This document shows, in pieces, positions 32,977 through 40,895 of a DNA stretch of 64,000 bases; position 1 is the stretch's first letter; every line of letters begins with the position of its first letter. The DNA lies in assembly GCF_001552635.1 (NCBI RefSeq), contig NZ_BCRO01000007.1, positions 1 to 64,000 of the forward strand. Reading direction: 5' to 3'. The position numbers and the translations under genes are program-made. This DNA comes from Actinomadura hibisca NBRC 15177 (GTDB taxonomy: Bacteria > Actinomycetota > Actinomycetes > Streptosporangiales > Streptosporangiaceae). Under the pieces are notes generated by a model that searched no databases, was not told the origin of the DNA, and was given only the letters and a program-made list of their open reading frames with translations.

Positions 32977-34110
32977 TCAGCCCACGATCACCAGGTCGCG
33001 GCCGGTGTTGTTCAGCCGCTCGTGGCCGTCCTCGGTGCACACCACGATGTCCTCGATGCGCGCGCCGTGCGGGCCCGGGTAGATGCCGGGCTCGACGGAG
33101 AAGGCCATGCCGGGCTCCAGCGGCTCGGTGTTGCCCGCCACGATGTAGGGCTCCTCGTGGACCTCCAGGCCGATGCCGTGCCCGGTGCGGTGGACGAACA
33201 GCTCCCCGTACCCGGCGTCGGCGATCAGGTCGCGGCCGGCGGCGTCGACCGCCTCGGGCGTCACGCCGGGCCGCACCGCGTCGCAGGACGCCCGCTGGGC
33301 GGCGCGCAGCACCTCGAAGTAGCGGCGGTAGTCGTCCGGGGGCTCGCCCACGCAGTAGTTGCGGGTGGAGTCCGAGCAGTAGCCGCTGGGCATGACGCCG
33401 CCGATGTCGACCACGACGGGCTCGCCGGGGCCGATGACGCGGTCCGACAGCTCGGCGTGCGGGTTGGCGCCGTTGGGGCCCGACCCGACGATGACGAAGT
33501 CCACGGTGGCGTGGCCCTCGGCGATGATGGCGTCGGCGATGTCGCGGCCGACCTCGCGCTCGGTGCGGCCGGGCTTGAGGAAGTCGGGCACGCGCCGGTG
33601 CACGCGGTCGATGGCCTCGCCCGCCTCGCGCAGCGCGGCGACCTCGGCGGCGCTCTTGCGCATCCGCAGCTCGCGCAGCACCGACCCGGCGGCGACCTGC
33701 TCGGCGGCGGGCAGCGCGGCGCGGAAGCGCAGCGCCATGACGGCCCACATGCGGTCGGCCACGCCGACGCGGGAGCCCGCGCCGGTCAGCCCGGCGGGCA
33801 GCCGCCGCGCCACCAGCGCGTAGGGGTCGTCGGTCTCGTCCCAGGCCACCAGCTCCACGCCCAGGTCCCCGGCCGGGGACTCCCGGGCGGCCGGCAGCTC
33901 CAGCCGCGGCACCACCAGGAACGCCTCGCCCTCGGCGGGCACCGCGAGGCAGGTCAGCCGCTCCAGCGGCAGCGCGTCGTAGCCGGTGACGTAGCGCAGG
34001 TCCGGGCCCGGGGTCAGCAGCACCGCCCCCAGGCCGGCCCGGGCGACGGCCTCTTGCACCTGGGCGACCCGCGTCCGCGGATACAACTCCGTTGTCACAC
34101 CCGTCTCCAT
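32977..34110 (-). CDS. M24 family metallopeptidase (Xaa-Pro dipeptidase-like)
   Basis: 377 aa. Creatinase-type N-domain (1-145), then the pita-bread catalytic domain with all five metal ligands visible: D235 (VVVDIGG), D247 (SDSTRNY), H311 (RTGHGIG), E340 (FSVEPGIY), E353 (ARIEDIVV). Cleaves Xaa-Pro bonds in short peptides, in the cytosol. Start ATG 34110 is used here; GTG 34098, preceded by GGAGACGGGT, is a good alternative. Upstream are repeated TTCCGGTCACGG sequences. Confidence 0.9.
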   Translation of the reverse strand: METGVTTELYPRTRVAQVQEAVARAGLGAVLLTPGPDLRYVTGYDALPLERLTCLAVPAEGEAFLVVPRLELPAARESPAGDLGVELVAWDETDDPYALVARRLPAGLTGAGSRVGVADRMWAVMALRFRAALPAAEQVAAGSVLRELRMRKSAAEVAALREAGEAIDRVHRRVPDFLKPGRTEREVGRDIADAIIAEGHATVDFVIVGSGPNGANPHAELSDRVIGPGEPVVVDIGGVMPSGYCSDSTRNYCVGEPPDDYRRYFEVLRAAQRASCDAVRPGVTPEAVDAAGRDLIADAGYGELFVHRTGHGIGLEVHEEPYIVAGNTEPLEPGMAFSVEPGIYPGPHGARIEDIVVCTEDGHERLNNTGRDLVIVG

Positions 34111-34145
34111 TTCCGGTCACGGTGTTCCGGTCACGGGGTGACCGT
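34111..34145. repeat. Direct and inverted CCGGTCACGG repeats upstream of M24 gene
   Basis: TTCCGGTCACGG occurs at 34111-34122 and 34125-34136. The second copy also forms an inverted repeat with the following sequence, CGGTCAC-GGG-GTGACCG (34129-34145). This is operator-like and adjacent to the M24 start. Confidence 0.5.
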
Positions 34146-34216
34146 GGCGGAATCACCGCTTCCTCCTCCCCAGTGAGCAGGTCCTGTTACATTCTGTACA
34201 TGCTCCGACACTGGCA

Positions 34217-34231
34217 TGTCCGCTGCGGACA
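34217..34231. promoter_or_regulatory. Inverted repeat before the phosphatase gene
   Basis: TGTCCGC-T-GCGGACA, 7-bp perfect arms. It lies just downstream of a TTACATTCTGTACAT stretch (about 34190-34204) that looks like the promoter of this gap. Confidence 0.45.
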
Positions 34232-34312
34232 CCCCACCAGCATCCCAGTCGTCCCGCGTGCGGCCGCCGGGGGCGCCGGGGCCGGCGGCCGCCGCTGAGC
34301 GCGGGGCCGGTG

Positions 34313-36811
34313 ATGCAGCAGAGCCAGGCCCTCGCCCTCGCCGCCACCGTGGAGCGGTTGCGCCACGAGCTGGACGCCCAGCGCCGCGGGGAGCGGGCCC
34401 GCACGGTGGTCGAGCAGGCGAAGGGCCTGCTGGCGGAGCGGTTGGGCTGCGGCGTGGAGACCGCCTACGACCACCTGCTGGAGCTGGCGGCGCAGGCGGG
34501 GGTGCGGCCCGCGTCGGCGGCGGCGCTGCTGCTGGGCGTCGACGCGGACGCGGCCGCCGAGGAGGCGTCGCGGTCGGCGGCGGTGTTCGCCCCGGCCGCC
34601 TACCTGGACCCGCCGGACGTGCCCGACGCGCGCCCCGGCACCGGCGCGGCCCCGCCCACCGCCGTCACGGACGGTGACGGCGAGGGCGGGCCGGTCGCCG
34701 ACAGCGGCCACGCGCACCCCGGCGCTCCCCCAATTACGGACACCGGCACGGCAGATGCCGGGATTACGGACACCGGCATTACGGACACGCCGGGCGGTGA
34801 TCTGCCCGCGCCGCTGGCGGCGGCCCGGCATCTGGCGGCGGCGGCGTTCGAGGCTGCCCGGGGCCCCGACGAGCTGGCGCTGCGCCTGGGCGAGGAGGCG
34901 CTGGGCTGGCTGGGCGCGAGCGCGGTGCTGCTGACGGTGCTGGAGCCGGACGGGGCGCTGCGGGTGGCCGGGGCGTACGCGCTGCCCGCGCACGTGGTCA
35001 GCGAGTGGGCGCGCATCCCGCCGCACTGCAACGTCGGGCTGGTACGCGCGGTCCGGTCGGCGGCGCCGCTGTGGGAGGCCGACCCGGCGCGGCTGGCGCT
35101 GGTGGGGGCGGCGGCGAAGCTGCCGGGCCCGTACTCGTGCGTGCCGCTCAACTCGGGCGGCCGCGTCATCGGGGCCGCCGAGATCACCTGGTCGCCGGAC
35201 GCGGCGCCCGACGGCCGCACCCGCCGCTACGTGCGGTCGGTGCTGGCGGCGTGCGCGCGGCGGTTGCGGGACCTGGCGCCGGCGGCCGGGGGCGCGGCCG
35301 ACGCGCCGTGGTTGCGGGCGCTGCTGGACGCGGTGCAGGCGCCCGGCGCGCTGATGACGCCGATCCGCGACGAGGACGGCGAGGTCGTCGACTTCCAGAT
35401 CGACGTCGTCAACGCTGACGCGACCGAGCTGGCCGGGCGGCGGGCCGAGGACATCGTCGGGGTGCGGCTGCTGGAGCGGTACCCGGGTCTGGCGGTGTCG
35501 GGGCTGTTCCACGAGTACGTGCGGGTGCTGGAGTCGGGGGTGCCGCTGCGGCGGGGCCCGCGCGACTACGCCAGCCTGAGCGAGGGGCGGCTGGTGCCGA
35601 CCACGCTGAGCGTGCGGGCGTGCCGGGTGGGCGGCGGGGTGCTGGCGAGCTGGCGGTTCCACGACGACTCCGCCGACCTGGCGGGGCAGCTCGCGCAGGC
35701 GCAGCGGCTGGGCAACCTGGGGTGGAGCCGCTGGGACCTGGCCGGCGGCGACATCTCCTGGTCCGACCAGCTCTACACCATCTTCGGGCGGTCGCGGACG
35801 GCCGGTCCGCTGCCGCTGGAGGGCCTCGCCGACCACGTGCTGCCCGAGGATCTGCCGCGCGCCGAGCAGCTGATGCGCACGCTGCTGGGCCGCCGCGAGC
35901 CCGCCGACCTGGAGCTGCGCGTGCGGGTGGGCGCCGACGTGCGGCACCTGCGGGTGATGGCCGAGCCGGTGCTGGACCCGCTGGGCGCGCCGATCGCGCT
36001 GCACGCGGTGTTCCAGGACGTCAGCCAGCGCCGCCGCGCCGACGAGACGCTGGCCGCCACGCGCCGCCAGCTCGACCGCGAGCGGCGCCGCATCGCCGAG
36101 GAGCGGCACATCGCGGTGGAGTTGCAGCGCGCGATCCTGCCGCTGCCGCGCGGGCCGCGCACGCTGCCGGGGCTGAAGGCGGCCGTGCGGTACCTGCCGG
36201 CGCAGAGCCGGACGCGGGTCGGCGGCGACTGGTACGAGGCCACCGCGCTGTCGGAGCAGGAGGTGTTCCTGGCGATCGGCGACGTGTCGGGGCACGGCCT
36301 GGCCGCGGCGGCGGGCATGGCGCGGCTGCGCAACGCGCTGAGCGGGCTGGCGTGCACCGGCGCGCCGCCCGACCGGCTGCTGGGGTGGCTGAACCGGCTG
36401 CTGCTGCACCGGCACCGGTCGCTGACCGCCAGCGCGATCGCGGCCCGGTACGCGCCCGAGACGCGCACGCTGACGTGGGCGCAGGCGGGGCATCCCCCGC
36501 CGGTGCTGCTGCGCGGCGAGCGCGCCGAGACGTTGCGGCCGCCCGAGGGGATCCTGCTGGGCGCGGTGGACGCGCCGCCGCTGGAGGCGGCGACCCTGCG
36601 GCTGGAGCGCGGCGACGTGCTGCTGTTCTACACCGACGGGCTGGTGGAGCGCCGCGACCGCGACCTGACCGACGGGTTCGAGCTGCTGCGGCGCGCGGTG
36701 CAGGAACGGCCGGGCGAGGGACCCGACGGCGTCATCGACCACGTGCTGGTGGCGCTGGGCGCGGCCAACCCCCTCGACGACACCTGCCTGCTGGCGATCC
36801 AGGTGACGTGA
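34313..36811 (+). CDS. ANTAR-GAF-PAS-PP2C phosphatase (SpoIIE/RsbU type)
   Basis: 832 aa from ATG 34313 (a GTG directly before it is also possible). An N-terminal ANTAR-like helical segment (about 20-72: VVEQAKGLLAERLGCGVETAYDHLLELA) is followed by an acidic Thr/Gly linker holding three ATTACGGACACCGGC DNA repeats (34733-34792), a GAF-like domain (~170-300), two PAS-like regions (~310-560, the first VVDFQIDVVNADATELAGRRAEDIVG), and a PP2C/SpoIIE phosphatase domain (~590-830: RVGGDWYEA, LAIGDVSGHGLAAA, GHPPPVLL, LLFYTDGLVERR, LDDTCLL). These enzymes dephosphorylate anti-anti-sigma factors in response to a signal. ANTAR usually binds RNA. Confidence 0.87.
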   Translation: MQQSQALALAATVERLRHELDAQRRGERARTVVEQAKGLLAERLGCGVETAYDHLLELAAQAGVRPASAAALLLGVDADAAAEEASRSAAVFAPAAYLDPPDVPDARPGTGAAPPTAVTDGDGEGGPVADSGHAHPGAPPITDTGTADAGITDTGITDTPGGDLPAPLAAARHLAAAAFEAARGPDELALRLGEEALGWLGASAVLLTVLEPDGALRVAGAYALPAHVVSEWARIPPHCNVGLVRAVRSAAPLWEADPARLALVGAAAKLPGPYSCVPLNSGGRVIGAAEITWSPDAAPDGRTRRYVRSVLAACARRLRDLAPAAGGAADAPWLRALLDAVQAPGALMTPIRDEDGEVVDFQIDVVNADATELAGRRAEDIVGVRLLERYPGLAVSGLFHEYVRVLESGVPLRRGPRDYASLSEGRLVPTTLSVRACRVGGGVLASWRFHDDSADLAGQLAQAQRLGNLGWSRWDLAGGDISWSDQLYTIFGRSRTAGPLPLEGLADHVLPEDLPRAEQLMRTLLGRREPADLELRVRVGADVRHLRVMAEPVLDPLGAPIALHAVFQDVSQRRRADETLAATRRQLDRERRRIAEERHIAVELQRAILPLPRGPRTLPGLKAAVRYLPAQSRTRVGGDWYEATALSEQEVFLAIGDVSGHGLAAAAGMARLRNALSGLACTGAPPDRLLGWLNRLLLHRHRSLTASAIAARYAPETRTLTWAQAGHPPPVLLRGERAETLRPPEGILLGAVDAPPLEAATLRLERGDVLLFYTDGLVERRDRDLTDGFELLRRAVQERPGEGPDGVIDHVLVALGAANPLDDTCLLAIQVT

Positions 36812-36923
36812 CGGGCGCGGCGACTGCAGCGTCTCGACCGGCGCGGCGGCCCGCCGGGCGCGGTCGTGCGACCTGCGCGGTGGTCGTGGCGGCGCGGTCC
36901 GAACGTCGGTGGTGCGTGGCACG

Positions 36924-37883
36924 ATGAACGCCATGAGCGGGCTGATGCTGCTGGACACGCCGTCGTTGTACTACCGCGCCTTCTACGGGGTGCCCGACAA
37001 GGTGACCGCGCCGGACGGCACGCCGGTCAACGCGGTGCGCGGCCTGATCGACATGATCGCCCGCCTGGTGGCGGACCGCTCCCCCGAGCGGCTGGTGTGC
37101 TGCATGGACGCCGACTGGCGGCCCGCGTTCCGGGTGGCGGCGCTGCCGTCGTACAAGGCGCACCGGGTGGCCGGGGCGGACGCGGCGGACGGCGCGGCGG
37201 GCGGGGCCGGGGAGGAGACGCCCGACGCGCTGGAGGTGCAGCTCCCGGTCATCGACGCGGTGCTGGACGCGGTCGGCCTGGCGCGGCTGGGGGTGCCCGG
37301 CTACGAGGCCGACGACGTCATCGGCACGCTGGCGACGGCGGGCCGCGAGCGCGGGCCGGTGGACGTGGTGACCGGCGACCGCGACCTGTTCCAGCTGGTG
37401 GACGAGCGCGGCCCGGTGCTGGTGCTGTACACCGCGCGCGGCATCCGCAACCTGGAGGTGCTGGGCGAGAAGGAGGTCGCGGCCAAGTACGGCATCCCCG
37501 GCCGCGGCTACGCCGACTACGCGACGCTGCGCGGCGACCCCAGCGACGGGCTGCCGGGCGTGCCGGGCGTCGGCGACAAGACGGCCGCGACGCTCATCAC
37601 GCGGTTCGGGTCGCTGGCGGGGCTGCTGGAGGCGCTGGACTCGGACGTGCGGGAGGGCCTTCCGGCGGCGGCGCGGCGCAAGCTGGAGGGCGCGCGCGAC
37701 TACCTGGCGGCGGCCGAGACGGTGGTGCGGGTGGTCACCGACATCGACTCCCCCGAGCTGCGCGCCCTGGACGACGACCTGCCGCGCGCGCCGCGCGATC
37801 CGGAGGCGCTGGCGGAGCTGGCCGAGCGGTGGGGGCTGAACAGCCCGGTGGAGCGGCTGCTGAAGGCGCTGGCCGGATCCTGA
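36924..37883 (+). CDS. 5'-3' exonuclease (PolA N-domain type)
   Basis: 319 aa from ATG 36924; GTG 36909 and ATG 36933 are alternatives and no ribosome site decides. A stand-alone relative of the 5' nuclease domain of DNA polymerase I: LLDTPSLYYRAFYGVP, CCMDADWRPAFR, acidic metal site YEADDVIGTLA and VVTGDRDLFQLV, and helix-hairpin-helix LPGVPGVGDKTAATLI. Removes RNA primers and flaps. Separate from polA, as in many actinobacteria. Confidence 0.9.
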   Translation: MNAMSGLMLLDTPSLYYRAFYGVPDKVTAPDGTPVNAVRGLIDMIARLVADRSPERLVCCMDADWRPAFRVAALPSYKAHRVAGADAADGAAGGAGEETPDALEVQLPVIDAVLDAVGLARLGVPGYEADDVIGTLATAGRERGPVDVVTGDRDLFQLVDERGPVLVLYTARGIRNLEVLGEKEVAAKYGIPGRGYADYATLRGDPSDGLPGVPGVGDKTAATLITRFGSLAGLLEALDSDVREGLPAAARRKLEGARDYLAAAETVVRVVTDIDSPELRALDDDLPRAPRDPEALAELAERWGLNSPVERLLKALAGS

Positions 37884-38213
37884 CCGGCGTGTCAGGCGCG
37901 CCGCGGCGGCCTTGACGGGCGGCGGCGGGCGGCTGACGATGGCCTGACCGGGCGGTTCCGGTGGTGTGTCAGAGGACGCACGGCGGACGTGCCCACGGGT
38001 GCAGCATCGTGATCGAGAAGGGGTTCTCCTTGGGATACGGGCGACCGGTGCCCGTGGCGATGGGCCTCACCGCCCCACTCCCCCCAGTTGCCGCGGGCCC
38101 CGGTCCTCCCGGCGGCGGGCGGCGCTTGCCAGGGCTCCCGCCGCACGTCCGCCGCAACCGCCGAACCGACCCGCGGGCCCGCTCGCGAGCAGGCCGCAGA
38201 AAACGGAATCCCG
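37884..38213. other. 330-bp gap without a gene
   Basis: Non-coding as far as I can see: GC-rich sequence with short frames in all directions but no domain or start signal. Only the upstream region of the Crp-type regulator is expected here; I see no clear promoter or palindrome. Confidence 0.6.
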
Positions 38214-38999
38214 GTGACCGAGAGGACCTACCCGCAGGGCTTCGGCCCGCCCCCGCCGCGCAACGACGCCCCCCACGCCGGTCCGCACGCGGGCCCGGGC
38301 GCCGGTAAGGCGCGCTGGGAGGCGTTCTGGGACGCCCTGGACGAGGCGCAGCGCGCCGGGCTGCGCGAGGTGGCGCGGCCGCGCGCCTACGCCGCCAAGG
38401 TGCCGCTGTGCTACCAGGGCGACCAGTCCGACCACATCATCATCATCGAGGGCGGCTGGGCGAAGGTGGCCTCGACGACCGCCGACGGCCACGCGGTGGT
38501 GCTGGCGGTGCGCGGGCCGGGCGATCTGGTGTGCGAGAGCGCGGTGCTGGGCAGCCGGCACCGGTCGGCGACGGTGACGGCGCTGAGCCCGGTGCGGGCG
38601 CTGGTGGTCCCGGCCGCGCGTTTCACCGGTTACCTGGACGCGCATCCGGAGGTGTGGCGGCTGGTCAGCGGCACGTTCGTGCGGCGGCTGGACGAGGCCG
38701 GGCGCCGGGTGCAGGCCAACGTGTCGGCGAAGGGCGCGCAGCGGCTGGCGGCGCTGCTGGCGCATCTGGCGGAGCTGTCGGCGCGGTACGCGCCGCCCGC
38801 CCGGGGCGGCGGGATCGAGATCGCGCCGCCGCTGTCGCAGGAGGAGCTGGGCAGCTGGATGGACGCCTCGCGGGAGACGGTCGCGCGGGCGCTGGGCGTG
38901 CTGCGCAGGCAGAAGCTGGTGGACACCGGCTGGCGGCGGATCGTGGTGCTGGACCTGCCGGGCCTGCGCGCCTACGCCGACGGCCACCCCGACCCCTGA
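38214..38999 (+). CDS. Crp/Fnr family transcriptional regulator
   Basis: 261 aa from GTG 38214. A Pro-rich N-terminal tail (~35 residues) precedes a cyclic-nucleotide-binding-like beta barrel (~50-160: YQGDQSDHIIIIEGGWAKV, R-G-P-G-D-L-V-C-E-S-A-V-L-G) and a C-terminal HTH_CRP (~205-245: LSQEELGSWMDASRETVARALGVLRRQ). The phosphate-binding cassette (ESAVLGSRHRSATV) is roughly in place but not the classic R-S-A-T of CRP, so effector binding is uncertain. The upstream frame was not used because it lacks conserved sequence. Confidence 0.88.
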   Translation: MTERTYPQGFGPPPPRNDAPHAGPHAGPGAGKARWEAFWDALDEAQRAGLREVARPRAYAAKVPLCYQGDQSDHIIIIEGGWAKVASTTADGHAVVLAVRGPGDLVCESAVLGSRHRSATVTALSPVRALVVPAARFTGYLDAHPEVWRLVSGTFVRRLDEAGRRVQANVSAKGAQRLAALLAHLAELSARYAPPARGGGIEIAPPLSQEELGSWMDASRETVARALGVLRRQKLVDTGWRRIVVLDLPGLRAYADGHPDP

Positions 39000-39084
39000 C
39001 GCCGCGCGCCGGCGGCACGCTGCGAGGCCGCACATCGGCAACGGGCTTGGATGCGATGCCCTGACGCCGACGCCGTCACGCGCG

Positions 39085-39118
39085 GACGCCGCCGTCCCCT
39101 GGTGGGGACGGCGGCGTC
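39085..39118. terminator. Bidirectional terminator, 15-bp perfect stem
   Basis: GACGCCGCCGTCCCC (39085-39099), loop TGGT, and its exact complement (39104-39118), between the convergent Crp and small membrane protein genes. Confidence 0.85.
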
Positions 39119-39139
39119 GTCGTGTTCGCGTGCGGGCCG

Positions 39140-39322
39140 TCAGCGGCGGCCCCTGCGGCCGCGCCAGTTGGTGCTGGTGCCGACTCCCGCCAGGTGGAGG
39201 GCCAGCAACAGCAGGCCCACGGTGATGAGGGTCTGGAAGTTGAAGGCGTCCGAGGAGATGTCGGCCAGGTCGAACAGCAGGGCGAGGGCGAACACGGCCG
39301 CGGCGGCGATCGCGAGCATCAT
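39140..39322 (-). CDS. Small two-helix membrane protein
   Basis: 60 aa from ATG 39322 (or ATG 39319, better spaced from CGGAGG). Two hydrophobic helices (about 3-18 and 28-47: LITVGLLLLALHLAGVG) joined by a short acidic loop, then a basic tail NWRGRRGRR. An in-frame extension to 39409 has no ribosome site. I do not recognise a family. It resembles many uncharacterised small actinobacterial membrane proteins. Confidence 0.6.
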   Translation of the reverse strand: MMLAIAAAAVFALALLFDLADISSDAFNFQTLITVGLLLLALHLAGVGTSTNWRGRRGRR

Positions 39323-39473
39323 GGACCTCCGGGTCAGTCGGGGCGCCGGGCTTCCCCCGAGGCGCACCGGCGTGATCTCCGATGCGCGGGGGGACAAACC
39401 ACCCCACATTCCCTGCGCGCTCCAATAGCCGATTAAGGATGTCCCTTATTCGGGCCGGAGGGAACGTCGCCGG

Positions 39474-40163
39474 TCAGGCGGCGGGTTCGATGCGCAGCTC
39501 GCGGCTCAGCTCGGTGGTGATGTCGGCGTTCAGCCGGTAGGCGAGTTTGACCTCGTCGATGACGCGGGCGCGCTCGGCGGCGTCCCAGGGGGCGGCGTCG
39601 AGCAGCTCGCGGTAGGCGTCCTTGTAGCCCTTGGGCTTGCCGGGGAAGCGGTAGAACAGCACGCCGGCGTCGTCGCGGCCGAGGTCCAGGCTGCGCTGCA
39701 CCTGGCGGCCGATGTACTGGCCGCCCGACAGGTCGCCCATGTAGCGGGTGTAGTGGTGGGCGACGAAGCCGCCCGGCCAGTCGAAGCACACCTCGCGCAG
39801 GCGCTCGGCGTAGCGGGTGGCGGCCTCGCCCGGCTCGATCCGGGCGGCCCAGCCCGGCCCGTACAGGTAGGCGAGGTCGGCCTCCAGCGCTTCGCGGCGG
39901 CGCAGGTCGGGGAAGACGAAGGGCCCGGCGACGGGGTCGGCCGCCATGGTCTCGGCGGCCCGCTCCAGCAGGTCGTAGACGTGGTAGAGCTGGGCGACCA
40001 GGACGGCGTACTCCTCGCGGCCGAGCCGTCCCTCGACCAGCGCCGACATGTAGGCCGAGCCCTCGTTGTCGCCGTGGTCGCTCCAGGTGGCGGCCCGCAG
40101 CTCCGCCGCGAACCCCGCGTCCTGTCCCTCAGCGCGCCCCGCAGCCTGCTCGGACATGCCCAT
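39474..40163 (-). CDS. Haem oxygenase, biliverdin-producing (HmuO type)
   Basis: 229 aa from ATG 40163, with GGAGGGG eight bases upstream. Opens haem to biliverdin, CO and Fe2+, releasing iron. The proximal His is in TWSDHGDNEGSAYM, aligned to the T-A-Q-A-H segment of HmuO; the distal helix has the flexible GDLSGGQ motif. Normal length. An iron box at 40209-40227 lies 46 bp upstream, so it should be repressed by DtxR/IdeR with iron. Same strand as, and downstream of, a DUF2470 haem-related gene. Confidence 0.93.
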   Translation of the reverse strand: MGMSEQAAGRAEGQDAGFAAELRAATWSDHGDNEGSAYMSALVEGRLGREEYAVLVAQLYHVYDLLERAAETMAADPVAGPFVFPDLRRREALEADLAYLYGPGWAARIEPGEAATRYAERLREVCFDWPGGFVAHHYTRYMGDLSGGQYIGRQVQRSLDLGRDDAGVLFYRFPGKPKGYKDAYRELLDAAPWDAAERARVIDEVKLAYRLNADITTELSRELRIEPAA

Positions 40164-40208
40164 CCGCGTCCCCTCCGTCCGTCGGCCGACCGTTCCGGCC
40201 GAGTGAGA

Positions 40209-40227
40209 TGAGGTTAGCCTTACCTAA
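40209..40227. promoter_or_regulatory. DtxR/IdeR iron box, haem oxygenase
   Basis: 19 bp, TGAGGTTAGCCTTACCTAA, close to the TTAGGTTAGGCTAACCTAA consensus. 46 bp upstream of the haem oxygenase start. Confidence 0.85.
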
Positions 40228-40258
40228 CTCGCACCGGAAGGGGGTGCAGCCGACTTTT

Positions 40259-40296
40259 CCGACGTGACGTCGGCTACTTTACCGACGCCGCGTCGG
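40259..40296. promoter_or_regulatory. Two CCGACG-N3-CGTCGG palindromes
   Basis: CCGACG-TGA-CGTCGG (40259-40273) and CCGACG-CCG-CGTCGG (40282-40296), centres 23 bp apart (about two turns), both preceded by T-rich TTTC/TTTA. They lie between the DUF2470 stop and the haem oxygenase iron box. They may be a paired operator for a second regulator, or act as terminators for the upstream transcript. Confidence 0.6.
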
Positions 40297-40389
40297 AATG
40301 GCCAGAGGGGAACGGATGGCCGAGGTCAGCGGCCGGGTTCGGCGGCCGGAGCCGGGTCCGGAATCGGCGACGTGGCCGAGAGGGCCGGG

Positions 40390-40701
40390 TCAGTGGCCGT
40401 CGTTCGGGGCGAGGCCGAGCACCCTGCGGGCCTCGTCGGACATGCGGACGACCTCGTGGCGCACCTGGGGGCGCTCGGTGAGCCGCCCGCTCCAGGGGAT
40501 GCGCACCGGGACCTCGGCGCCGTCCACGGTGGCGGCGAAGTCGATGCCGTCGGCGTCCATGCCGCTCATGCGGGCGGCGGTGGCGTCCGGGACGCCGCCC
40601 AGCCCGCGGGCGATGATCGCGCAGTCGCCGGGGTGGTCGTCGTTCATGTGCCGCATGATCTGCCGCACCACGTCGTCGGTGAAGGGGTCGTTCTCGGTCA
40701 T
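40390..40701 (-). CDS. DUF2470 domain protein (HugZ C-domain-like)
   Basis: 103 aa from ATG 40701 with AGGAGGG eight bases upstream. Contains IMRHMNDDHPGDCAIIARGLGG, matching the DUF2470 domain found at the C-terminus of HugZ-type haem-degrading proteins, and a beta-rich end. Here it is a stand-alone protein. An iron box (40805-40823) lies about 104 bp upstream. Probably helps haem binding or degradation with the haem oxygenase encoded next; no enzymatic domain of its own is visible. Confidence 0.85.
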   Translation of the reverse strand: MTENDPFTDDVVRQIMRHMNDDHPGDCAIIARGLGGVPDATAARMSGMDADGIDFAATVDGAEVPVRIPWSGRLTERPQVRHEVVRMSDEARRVLGLAPNDGH

Positions 40702-40804
40702 GGCGCAGGCCCTCCTGGTTCGCGGTCCCACGGCCGTGCCCGCGCCGGGCGGCCGGGCGGCCGCCTGACGTGCGGGTTCACGACCGTTCAGGTGGGCCTC
40801 ACCC

Positions 40805-40823
40805 TAGTAAGGCTTACCTAACT
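40805..40823. promoter_or_regulatory. DtxR/IdeR iron box, DUF2470 gene
   Basis: 19 bp, TAGTAAGGCTTACCTAACT, with the AGGCTTACCTAA core on the plus strand. Located between the DUF2470 start and the end of helY. Confidence 0.8.
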
Positions 40824-40895
40824 TTGGCGAGTCGGAGGCGCGCCGGACCCGCCCCGGCCGGTCCGGGGCGGACGGGCCGGGGGCGGGGCCACGGG

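Noticed and set aside
34216..34677. Short plus-strand gene starting MSAADTPPA
   Set aside because: It overlaps the start of the phosphatase gene in another frame and has no ribosome site or recognisable domain.
34187..36958. 923-residue minus-strand open frame
   Set aside because: Shadow of the PP2C phosphatase gene; rich in Arg/Gln/Pro with no domain.
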